Assembly (NCBI GenBank): GCA_031283515.1
Contig: JAITBS010000637.1
Location: 1 to 7,370 of the forward strand
Length of the DNA: 7,370 nucleotides
Direction of reading: 5' to 3'
Source of the DNA: Planctomycetaceae bacterium
GTDB taxonomy: Bacteria > Planctomycetota > Planctomycetia > Pirellulales > Thermoguttaceae
Positions within the stretch are counted from its first letter, which is position 1. Every line of letters starts with the position of its first letter. The translations under genes and the position numbers were made by a program. Shown piece by piece: positions 1-4,693 of the stretch. Under the pieces are notes generated by a model. That model made no database searches. It was not told where the DNA came from and saw only the letters and a program-made list of their open reading frames with translations.

Positions 1-35
1 GAGGATAAAATAGATAATTACAATCCTCCTGTATG

Positions 36-53
36 GAGTTTAAAGACAAACTC
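36..53. promoter_or_regulatory. Small inverted repeat before the moxR promoter
   Basis: GAGTTT (36-41) and AAACTC (48-53) are perfect reverse complements around the 6-nt loop AAAGAC. The repeat sits where a -35 box would lie for the extended -10 at 54-62, so it could be an operator or the tail of an upstream terminator. No T-run follows, which argues against an intrinsic terminator. A six-base stem can arise by chance. Confidence 0.25.
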
Positions 54-62
54 TGATATACT
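54..62 (+). promoter_or_regulatory. Candidate extended -10 promoter for moxR-DUF58
   Basis: TGATATACT fits the extended -10 form TGnTATAAT, with TATACT matching five of six bases. No good -35 lies 16-18 bases upstream, as is common for extended -10 promoters. Transcription would begin near 68-70. That is downstream of the in-frame GTG at 63, so it favours the ATG at 171 and a leader of about 100 nt. This is a consensus match only. Confidence 0.35.
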
Positions 63-140
63 GTGTGTCTGCTTTACAGTAAACATTATTCTACTGAAAA
101 TAGTGTTTTTCGATTATCATTCCTTCTATTTTTGATCAAC

Positions 141-167
141 ATTTTTGTCAATTCATTTTTGTCAATT
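141..167 (+). repeat. Tandem 13-bp repeat just before the moxR start
   Basis: ATTTTTGTCAATT occurs at 141-153 and again at 155-167, one base apart, ending three bases before the ATG at 171. The repeat fills the place where a ribosome binding site would be, and no purine-rich Shine-Dalgarno is visible there. It may be an unstructured U-rich leader that aids initiation, a protein-binding direct repeat, or a chance slippage product. Confidence 0.45.
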
Positions 168-170
168 TCC

Positions 171-1151
171 ATGTCCGAAGAAAAAGAATTACGTGATCGT
201 CTTGAACGGTTTTGTGAAGATGTCCGAAAACTTGAAACAGAGATTGGCTGTGTATTGGTTGGTCAAAGCGAAGTTGTGCGAAACACGCTTATTGCGATGA
301 TTGCCGGTGGTCATGTTCTTCTCGAAGGAGTTCCGGGACTTGGAAAAACATTGCTCGTCCGAACATTGGCAGAAGCGGTTGAGGGAAAATTTTCCCGTAT
401 TCAGTTCACTCCAGACTTGATGCCCGCCGATCTGACCGGAACCAATATTATGAATGAAAAAAATGACGGCGACCGAAAGTTCGATTTTCAAAGAGGTCCG
501 GTTTTTGCCAATATCGTTTTGGCAGACGAAATTAACCGAGCAACCCCCAAAACACAATCCGCATTGCTCGAAGCCATGCAAGAACATTCGGTTACTGTCG
601 GCGGCGTCACTCACCCGCTCGAACATCTGTTTTTCGTCCTGGCAACACAAAATCCTCTCGAAATGGAAGGAACTTATCCCTTGCCCGAAGCACAACTCGA
701 CCGGTTTTTCTGTAAAATTATCGTTCCGTTTCCCACAATGGACGAAATGGTTAGCATTCTCGACCGGACAACAACTACCGCCAATCCAAAAATCGAATCC
801 TTATTTCCAATTCATCGTGTTCTCGAAATGGGGAAACTCGCAAGAGAAGTTCCGGCAATTGATGAGATTGTCCGGTATGCTGTCGAACTCTGTATGGGAA
901 CACATCCCAATCACCCCAAAGCAACACCGTTTGTCAAAAAATATATTCGATTCGGAGCCAGCCCGCGCGGCGCTCAAGCCTTGTTGCTTGGCGCAAAAAT
1001 TAATGCGATTCTGGATGGTCGTTTCAATGTCTCCCGTGAAGACCTCAAAGCATTAGCCCCGATGGTTTTCCGCCACCGAATGATTCTTAATTTCGAAGGG
1101 CAAGCAGAAAATATTTCAACCGACCAAGTTCTTAAAGAACTACTAAAATAA
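171..1151 (+). CDS. MoxR-family AAA+ ATPase
   Basis: This 326-residue cytoplasmic ATPase has the usual MoxR length and carries a complete AAA+ core. Walker A is GVPGLGKT (53-60) and Walker B ends in D119-E120 of IVLADEINRA. Sensor 1 is in ATQNP (158-162), EAQLDRF (173-179) probably holds the arginine-finger region, and the sensor 2 motif SPRG is at 264-267. The MoxR hallmarks FTPDLMPADLTG, QRGPVFANI and MEGTYPLPEAQLDRF are all present. MoxR proteins are known as chaperone-like ATPases that act on vWA-domain partners; here the obvious partner is the DUF58 gene 36 bases downstream. The open frame reaches back to a GTG at 63, but those 36 residues are hydrophobic and unlike MoxR, so ATG 171 (MSEEKELRDR) was chosen despite the lack of a Shine-Dalgarno. 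The substrate cannot be read from the sequence. Confidence 0.95.
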   Translation: MSEEKELRDRLERFCEDVRKLETEIGCVLVGQSEVVRNTLIAMIAGGHVLLEGVPGLGKTLLVRTLAEAVEGKFSRIQFTPDLMPADLTGTNIMNEKNDGDRKFDFQRGPVFANIVLADEINRATPKTQSALLEAMQEHSVTVGGVTHPLEHLFFVLATQNPLEMEGTYPLPEAQLDRFFCKIIVPFPTMDEMVSILDRTTTTANPKIESLFPIHRVLEMGKLAREVPAIDEIVRYAVELCMGTHPNHPKATPFVKKYIRFGASPRGAQALLLGAKINAILDGRFNVSREDLKALAPMVFRHRMILNFEGQAENISTDQVLKELLK

Positions 1152-1187
1152 TGCTCAACAACAATTTTTAAAACGGACAGTTCATTC

Positions 1188-2060
1188 ATGTTTGATTCCG
1201 AATTTATGAAAAAACTCGAATATTTGTCTTTGGTTTCTCGGCGGATATTTCGCGGTCAGTTATTGGCTCAAAAACGGACTCGGCAATTAGGCGGCGGTGT
1301 TGAGTTTGCGGATCACCGGAATTATGTTCACGGTGATGATTTGCGTTATCTTGATTGGAATGTTTATGCCCGACTGGGCAGTGAACTCATAAAACGATTT
1401 GAAGAGGAAGAAGATTTACACATTTATTTTTTTCTTGACTGTTCCCAAAGTATGTCGGTGGGTCATCCCAATAAGTTTGACTATGCCCGACAAATAACAG
1501 CGGCATTGTCCTATATTGCGTTAGCGGATCTTGATCGAATCAGTGTTGTGGTGTTTGCCGATCAGATTTACGATATTTTTCCGCTTATTCGTGGGAAACA
1601 ACACGTTTTAAGTTTACTCCGTTTTTTGGAATCACTTCAAACAGTTGGCAAAGCAACTGATATTTGGTCATCGGTGAACGGTTTCCTTCATCGGAAACAA
1701 CGTACTGGATTAGCGGTGATTATTAGTGATTTGTTTGATCCGGCTGGTTTTCAAAAAGCAATTGACACACTCCGTTACCGTCATTTTGAACCCAATATTA
1801 TTCAAATTCACGATACTTCAGAGGCGTTACCCAAATTGCTTGGTGATTTGCAACTGCTCGATATTGAAACCGGTTTCGTCCGTAATGTAACAATTAGTGA
1901 AAATGTTTTACGGCGGTATAAACAGAAGTTTTCTGATTTTCTGGACTTGGTGAAAAAATATTGTATTAGTAATGGTTTTAGTTGTACCATTTCAACAACA
2001 TCGGTACCATTTGATGAAATGATTCTGCGTATGATGCGTGAAGCCGGAAGTGTACGCTAA
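1188..2060 (+). CDS. DUF58 family protein with vWA domain
   Basis: This 290-residue protein is the typical partner of MoxR ATPases. The N-terminal DUF58 signature is clear: GGGVEFADHRNYVHGDDLRY followed by LDWNVYARL (35-63), then KRFEEEED (69-76). The vWA-type metal site is DCSQS (D84, S86, S88), completed by T157 in GKATD and D181 in IISDLFD, so metal-dependent ligand binding looks intact. No membrane segment or signal peptide is visible, so it should be cytoplasmic. The gene follows moxR after 36 bases with no terminator, which fits one operon. A weak GGAC (1175-1178) precedes ATG 1188; ATG 1206 (MKKLEYL) is a possible alternative start. No BatA/BatB-like, TPR or transglutaminase gene follows, unlike many loci of this type. 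The exact function of DUF58 proteins is unknown. Confidence 0.93.
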   Translation: MFDSEFMKKLEYLSLVSRRIFRGQLLAQKRTRQLGGGVEFADHRNYVHGDDLRYLDWNVYARLGSELIKRFEEEEDLHIYFFLDCSQSMSVGHPNKFDYARQITAALSYIALADLDRISVVVFADQIYDIFPLIRGKQHVLSLLRFLESLQTVGKATDIWSSVNGFLHRKQRTGLAVIISDLFDPAGFQKAIDTLRYRHFEPNIIQIHDTSEALPKLLGDLQLLDIETGFVRNVTISENVLRRYKQKFSDFLDLVKKYCISNGFSCTISTTSVPFDEMILRMMREAGSVR

Positions 2061-2069
2061 AACCGACGC

Positions 2070-2091
2070 CAATAGTAATCCGTAACTATTG
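2070..2091. other. Hairpin after the DUF58 stop codon
   Basis: CAATAGT (2070-2076) pairs perfectly with ACTATTG (2085-2091) around an 8-nt loop. It begins nine bases after the TAA of the DUF58 gene, so it could stabilise the mRNA 3' end or help termination. There is no T-tract, so it is not a standard intrinsic terminator. The right arm begins a stretch (2085-2127) that resembles the left flank of the element at 4257-4482. Confidence 0.4.
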
Positions 2092-2109
2092 ACGAACATT
2101 AAACAAATT

Positions 2110-2127
2110 GTAATCTATCAGTGGAAT
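2110..2127 (+). repeat. Solo copy of the 18-nt repeat core
   Basis: GTAATCTATCAGTGGAAT is identical to the outer 18 nt of both ends of the element at 4257-4482. The preceding bases also resemble that element's left flank: TATTGACGAACA here and TACTGACGAATA there (10 of 12). It may be a remnant of the same mobile family or a dispersed 3'-end motif. The sequence to the right diverges from the element. Confidence 0.7.
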
Positions 2128-2182
2128 AATTATTTCTTATTCTTCACCCCAAAGTAGAATAATTATTTTTTATTCTTCACCC
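2124..2182 (+). repeat. Direct repeat, 26 bp twice, 33-bp period
   Basis: The 26 bases at 2124-2149 recur at 2157-2182 with one difference (C2136 versus T2169). Each copy starts with GAATAATTATTT and ends with ATTCTTCACCC; a 7-bp spacer (CCAAAGT) separates them. Two copies alone look like a local duplication rather than a CRISPR array. The second copy runs into the CACCC-GGGTG hairpin. Confidence 0.8.
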
Positions 2183-2192
2183 TGAAGGGGTG
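2178..2192. other. CACCC/GGGTG hairpin
   Basis: CACCC (2178-2182) pairs with GGGTG (2188-2192) across TGAAG. It forms the junction between the 33-bp direct repeats and the palindrome at 2204-2234. Together these look like parts of one compact structured intergenic repeat. No T-run follows. Confidence 0.4.
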
Positions 2193-2203
2193 GCATTTTC
2201 ATA

Positions 2204-2234
2204 ACCGTAGGTCAAGCGAAGCGCGACCTACGGT
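2204..2234. repeat. REP-like perfect palindrome
   Basis: ACCGTAGGTC (2204-2213) and GACCTACGGT (2225-2234) are perfect 10-bp inverted repeats around an 11-nt centre, AAGCGAAGCGC. The centre can itself pair GCG with CGC, which extends the stem past a two-base AA bulge. It is much more GC-rich than its surroundings, as REP-type palindromes often are. No T-tract follows, so termination is a secondary possibility. No RAYT transposase gene lies in the window. Confidence 0.7.
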
Positions 2235-2247
2235 AAACATCTTTCCT

Positions 2248-2329
2248 CAACATCGTCTGAAAGACGAAACTAAACGATCAGAATGACATTTGATTTTTAA
2301 AATTCTGTCTTTCAGACAGAGAAATGTTG
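2248..2329. repeat. Nested inverted repeat with two CTGAAAGA palindromes
   Basis: Two short palindromes occur here: CGTCT-GAA-AGACG (2254-2266) and TCTGTCT-TTC-AGACAGA (2304-2320). They share an 11-nt core, GTCTGAAAGAC, and its complement (2255-2265, 2307-2317), so they can fold locally or pair with each other. CAACAT (2248-2253) and ATGTTG (2324-2329) close an outer stem. AAACTAAACG (2267-2276) also nearly matches the complement of 2346-2355 (9 of 10). The result resembles a degenerate foldback repeat. No coding potential was seen. Confidence 0.55.
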
Positions 2330-2488
2330 TTGATAGACGTTTTAACGTTTGGTTTTACACCGGCAATTGGGGTGAATTTTATTATTTTTTCAAGAATATT
2401 GGTTTATGAAAAAATTGGGGTTGCTGAAATGGGCGTTTTCCTGTAAAATTCGCCGACCATTGGGGGAATACCCGTGAGATATACCCGA

Positions 2489-2517
2489 TTGAAATAGACA
2501 GAATAGATCACTTTAAG
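2489..2517 (+). promoter_or_regulatory. Candidate promoter of the protease gene
   Basis: TTGAAA (2489-2494, five of six to TTGACA) lies 17 bases before TTTAAG (2512-2517, four of six to TATAAT). Transcription would start near 2523-2525, giving a leader of about 40 nt with the Shine-Dalgarno inside it. The -10 is weak, so this is tentative. The stretch 2356-2488 before it holds no further supported feature. Confidence 0.3.
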
Positions 2518-2538
2518 AAAATTCAAGGATGAATTTTC
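2517..2538. promoter_or_regulatory. Perfect 8-bp inverted repeat in the protease leader
   Basis: GAAAATTC (2517-2524) and GAATTTTC (2531-2538) are perfect reverse complements around AAGGAT. The repeat overlaps the end of the -10 candidate and the expected transcription start. It could therefore be a repressor-type operator, or a leader hairpin just ahead of the ribosome binding site. Confidence 0.35.
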
Positions 2539-2544
2539 AATAGC

Positions 2545-2560
2545 AGAGCAAGGAGGCTCT
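2545..2560 (+). promoter_or_regulatory. Shine-Dalgarno in a small hairpin loop, then a T-run
   Basis: AAGGAGG (2550-2556) is a full Shine-Dalgarno with a 9-nt spacer to ATG 2566, which fixes the start of the protease gene. AGAGC (2545-2549) can pair with GCTCT (2556-2560), leaving AAGGAG in the loop, and five T residues (2561-2565) follow. The stem is short, so the loop probably presents the site rather than hiding it. The stem plus T-run also mimics a minimal terminator. Confidence 0.6.
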
Positions 2561-2565
2561 TTTTT

Positions 2566-4185
2566 ATGTTTGGCATTCAAGTAATTCTTTCAACGTTTAT
2601 TTTGGCAGCCATTCCCGCCCCTCAGGAGGCAACACTTCTTTTTGTCACAACACCGGGTTGCGAATCTTGCCGGCAAGCGGCACCATTGATCAGCGAAATC
2701 ACTGAAATGGGCTATTCGGTTGAAACAGTTGACGCTTCACAACATCCCGATCTTGTTCGTAATCAACTCAAGGTTTCTCAGTTTCCCACCTTTCTCATGC
2801 TCTCACACGACCAAATTATTGATCGAGTGGTCGGCAGCAGTAACCCAATCTCACTAAAACCACGAATCCTTTACATGTTCGAACGTGCTGTCGAACCCCG
2901 TCAGAAAAACAATGAAATTATTCAGGCTTCGTTCGTAACTCCTTCACCAACTCCGGTCAATATTACAAACAAAATAACTACAAACCCAAGCGAAATATCG
3001 AAAATCAATGAAATTCCCCTCAATAATCTCACAAATAATTCAATCAATAATCCAATCAATAATCTCACAAATAATCCTGCCAATAATCCGTCAAAAAATT
3101 CGGAAACCATTTCACCTTGGATTACATCGTCGGTCAAACTTCGTGTTGATGCCGATAACACTCATTCATGGGGAACCGGAACAATTATTGACACACGAAA
3201 AGGCGAAGCATTGATTTTAACTTGTGGTCATATTTTTCGTGATTCTCAGGGCAAGGGCAAAATTGAAGTTCATTTATTTGGGCAAAATTCTAGTGTGCGG
3301 GTTTTTGGGCGTTGTTTATGTTATGATCTTGAGATTGATTTAGCTCTTGTTGTTATTGTTCCGCCGTGTCCGGTTCAGGCGGTTCCGATTGCACCGCCGC
3401 AATATCAGATTTTGGCGAAACAACGTGTTTTGAGTGTTGGTTGCGATGGCGGTGCGAATCCGACGGTTCGGGAACATTATGTTCTATCCACAAATCGGGT
3501 TGGCACGCCGCGTGAAAACGTTTTACCTTTTCATTATATTCAGGTATTTGGTGCGCCGGTCAGTGGTCGCAGTGGCGGCGGACTTTTTACGGAAAACGGT
3601 TATTTAATTGGTGTTTGCAACACGGCTGATCCGGTTCAGAATGACGGACATTTTGTTCCGCCGCAAATTATCCGCCATGTTTTACAATCGATGCAACTTT
3701 CGGAAATTTACGAGAATCCTTCTTTAACGGATTCTTCGTTGACGGATTCTTTGCCGGTTCCCGTAACCGCAGCAACAATAAATCCGGCAACACAACTTGA
3801 ACCGCTTAAACTTGAACCGTTGAAGACGGCGGCTCAACCAATTCCTATTACTATTGAACCGGAACCCGAACAAGCAAGGGATATGAAACAACAGTTAGCG
3901 ACATTGGATGAGATTAAACGCCGTAAACAGGATGGTGATGAAGTGATTTTGATTGTCCGGTCACGCCGCAACCCTGAGATTCCGAGTGACGTGATTTTTC
4001 TGAACGGGACATCCGATCAATTTCTTGACGCTTTGACAAAACACGAACCGGTTTCCGATACATCCTCTTATAATCCGGTCATCTTCTCGTCGCACGAAAC
4101 ACCGAATCCGAATTTACGCCCTCTGAATACTTCACCCGTTTCCATTACTGACCGACAACCGGTTTCTTTTCCTGTGCTCCATTAG
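2566..4185 (+). CDS. Exported thioredoxin-like / trypsin-like serine protease fusion
   Basis: This 539-residue protein joins two recognisable domains. Residues 1-18 are hydrophobic and probably a signal sequence or anchor (possible cleavage after AIPA), though the start lacks Lys or Arg. Residues 20-110 form a thioredoxin-like domain with TPGCESC (C32, C35) and the cis-proline motif QFPTF (P74). An Asn-rich linker (153-176) follows. Residues 185-380 are a trypsin/HtrA-type protease with the likely triad H222 (TCGHIF), D258 (DLEIDLAL) and S336 (GRSGGG). The Pro/Thr-rich tail carries short repeats (LTDSSLTDS, LEPLKLEPLK) and a charged segment (435-490) that I do not recognise. No PDZ domain is visible. 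It probably acts outside the cytoplasm, coupling disulfide chemistry or thiol targeting to proteolysis; this role is inferred. The strong Shine-Dalgarno and solitary setting suggest its own transcript. Confidence 0.88.
   Translation: MFGIQVILSTFILAAIPAPQEATLLFVTTPGCESCRQAAPLISEITEMGYSVETVDASQHPDLVRNQLKVSQFPTFLMLSHDQIIDRVVGSSNPISLKPRILYMFERAVEPRQKNNEIIQASFVTPSPTPVNITNKITTNPSEISKINEIPLNNLTNNSINNPINNLTNNPANNPSKNSETISPWITSSVKLRVDADNTHSWGTGTIIDTRKGEALILTCGHIFRDSQGKGKIEVHLFGQNSSVRVFGRCLCYDLEIDLALVVIVPPCPVQAVPIAPPQYQILAKQRVLSVGCDGGANPTVREHYVLSTNRVGTPRENVLPFHYIQVFGAPVSGRSGGGLFTENGYLIGVCNTADPVQNDGHFVPPQIIRHVLQSMQLSEIYENPSLTDSSLTDSLPVPVTAATINPATQLEPLKLEPLKTAAQPIPITIEPEPEQARDMKQQLATLDEIKRRKQDGDEVILIVRSRRNPEIPSDVIFLNGTSDQFLDALTKHEPVSDTSSYNPVIFSSHETPNPNLRPLNTSPVSITDRQPVSFPVLH
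3022..3093 (+). repeat. Six 12-bp coding repeats, (Asn-Asn-x-x)6 linker
   Basis: Six in-frame 12-base units, each starting AATAAT, encode NNLT, NNSI, NNPI, NNLT, NNPA and NNPS (residues 153-176). Units one and four are identical at the DNA level. The tract links the thioredoxin-like and protease domains. Its DNA-level regularity points to replication slippage, and copy number could vary between strains without breaking the frame. Confidence 0.85.
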
Positions 4186-4199
4186 TGTATTAACATTAA

Positions 4200-4230
4200 T
4201 CAGTATGAGGCAACTTCTAAAAAATACTGA
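4200..4230. other. Hairpin after the protease stop codon
   Basis: TCAGTAT (4200-4206) pairs perfectly with ATACTGA (4224-4230) around a 17-nt loop, starting 15 bases after the stop. The loop holds AACTTCTAAAAA, a motif that recurs at 7201-7212 and, inverted and with one change, at 4552-4562. It may act as a 3'-end structure. It is not a clear intrinsic terminator because the loop is long and no T-run follows. Confidence 0.35.
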
Positions 4231-4245
4231 CGAATACAATTTTCA

Positions 4246-4267
4246 GTAATCTATCAGTAATCTATCA
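4246..4267 (+). repeat. Tandem 11-bp duplication at the element's left edge
   Basis: GTAATCTATCA occurs at 4246-4256 and again at 4257-4267, where it begins the element's left terminal repeat. The extra copy blurs the exact left boundary. It could come from slippage, from a target-site effect, or from insertion next to an existing copy. Confidence 0.75.
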
Positions 4268-4482
4268 GTGGAATTTTTTTTGAATTTGTTTACACTTGGA
4301 AATTACAAGGTAGGCAACTGAAAGATCGCAACGGTTGAGCCGATTTTCCCATTTCCGTCCATAAACAGGGGCAAGTCGGCGAGTACACCGACCAACGGTG
4401 GGTGAAAACCCTTCGGCGAAATGTTGACTACCTTTGGAGTCCATTGGTAAACAAATTGACGAAGATTCCACTGATAGATTAC
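4257..4482. mobile_element. MITE-like element, 226 bp, terminal inverted repeats
   Basis: The left end (4257-4299) and right end (4441-4482, inverted) match over about 42 bases. The outer 18 nt, GTAATCTATCAGTGGAAT, are identical, and the inner block AATTTGTTTAC (4283-4293; GTAAACAAATT at 4447-4457) is also perfect. A third inverted match, AAGGTAGGCAAC (4307-4318) with GTTGACTACCTT (4423-4434), has one mismatch. The unit has no credible transposase gene, so it would be mobilised in trans. The 68-residue antisense frame inside (4265-4471) matches no family I know and lies largely in the repeats. A clear target-site duplication cannot be assigned because extra core copies flank both sides. A structured RNA is an alternative reading. 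Confidence 0.7.
4375..4411 (+). other. Two stem-loops in the centre of the element
   Basis: GTCGG (4375-4379) pairs with CCGAC (4388-4392). GGGT (4400-4403) pairs with ACCC (4408-4411) around a GAAA loop, a stable GNRA-type tetraloop. CAACGGT occurs twice in the core (4330-4336, 4393-4399). These could be parts of a folded RNA or of a DNA hairpin used in transposition. Confidence 0.35.
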
Positions 4483-4492
4483 AAAAATAATA

Positions 4493-4509
4493 ATTCCACT
4501 GATATATTA
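4493..4509 (-). repeat. Degenerate repeat core beyond the element's right end
   Basis: ATTCCACTGATATATTA matches the inverted core ATTCCACTGATAGATTA with one change. It lies 10 bases outside the element's right end in the same orientation as that end, so each side of the element carries an extra copy of its tip. This may reflect nested or repeated insertion. Confidence 0.6.
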
Positions 4510-4547
4510 TGTTTGTTCTTATTTTTCAAGGAGAATTTTTATAGGGC

Positions 4548-4565
4548 AGGTTTGTAGAAGTTCCC
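4548..4565 (-). repeat. Inverted copy of the GGGAACTTCTA motif
   Basis: Read on the - strand this is GGGAACTTCTACAAACCT, close to GGGAACTTCTAAAAACTC at 7198-7215 and to CAACTTCTAAAAAA at 4211-4224. The motif tends to sit beside the other repeats in the window. Its function is unknown. Confidence 0.4.
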
Positions 4566-4608
4566 AAAGTTATTTTTCAAAACCTGAATAATTCTTAATA
4601 AATTCACC

Positions 4609-4637
4609 TTGTTTGTTTTGTTTGTTTTGGTTATACT
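4609..4637 (+). promoter_or_regulatory. Candidate promoter of the squalene-hopene cyclase gene
   Basis: TATACT (4632-4637, five of six) is preceded at a 17-base spacing by TTGTTT (4609-4614, three of six). The -35 region lies in a tandem 9-bp repeat, TTGTTTGTT twice (4609-4626). Transcription would start near 4643-4645, giving a leader of about 50 nt. The same TATACT hexamer appears in the moxR promoter candidate. Confidence 0.4.
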
Positions 4638-4681
4638 AGCCTGCTCAAGTTTAGATATTTACGGTATGTCACATAATACTC

Positions 4682-4686
4682 AAGGA
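4682..4686 (+). promoter_or_regulatory. Shine-Dalgarno of the cyclase gene
   Basis: AAGGA lies seven bases before ATG 4694, a normal spacing. It supports this start over the second in-frame ATG at 4715 (Met8). Confidence 0.7.
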
Positions 4687-4693
4687 AGAGAAC

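Noticed and set aside
63..170. In-frame N-terminal extension of MoxR from GTG 63, looking like a membrane segment
   Set aside because: The hydrophobic stretch is AT-rich leader translated in frame, MoxR proteins start near MSEEKELRDR, and the promoter candidate would start transcription after 63.
189..695. 168-residue antisense frame opposite moxR
   Set aside because: Shadow of the MoxR gene, whose + strand motifs are complete.
2124..2182. Direct repeats considered as a mini CRISPR array
   Set aside because: Only two copies with a 7-bp spacer and no cas genes; better explained as a tandem duplication.
2406..2477. 23-codon open frame (MKKLGLLKWAFS...)
   Set aside because: No Shine-Dalgarno, very short, and it overlaps a possible GGCG/CGCC hairpin (2432-2454); nothing supports translation.
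4301..4345. GAAAG/ACGG-like bases resembling group II intron domain V
   Set aside because: The paired 5' strand of domain V is missing and no reverse transcriptase frame is present.
4265..4471. 68-residue antisense reading frame inside the 226-bp element
   Set aside because: It lies largely in the inverted repeats, lacks a ribosome site, and matches no transposase or other family I can recognise.
4483..4693. Search for a riboswitch in the cyclase leader
   Set aside because: The leader after the promoter candidate is only about 50 nt and shows no convincing conserved aptamer or stems.
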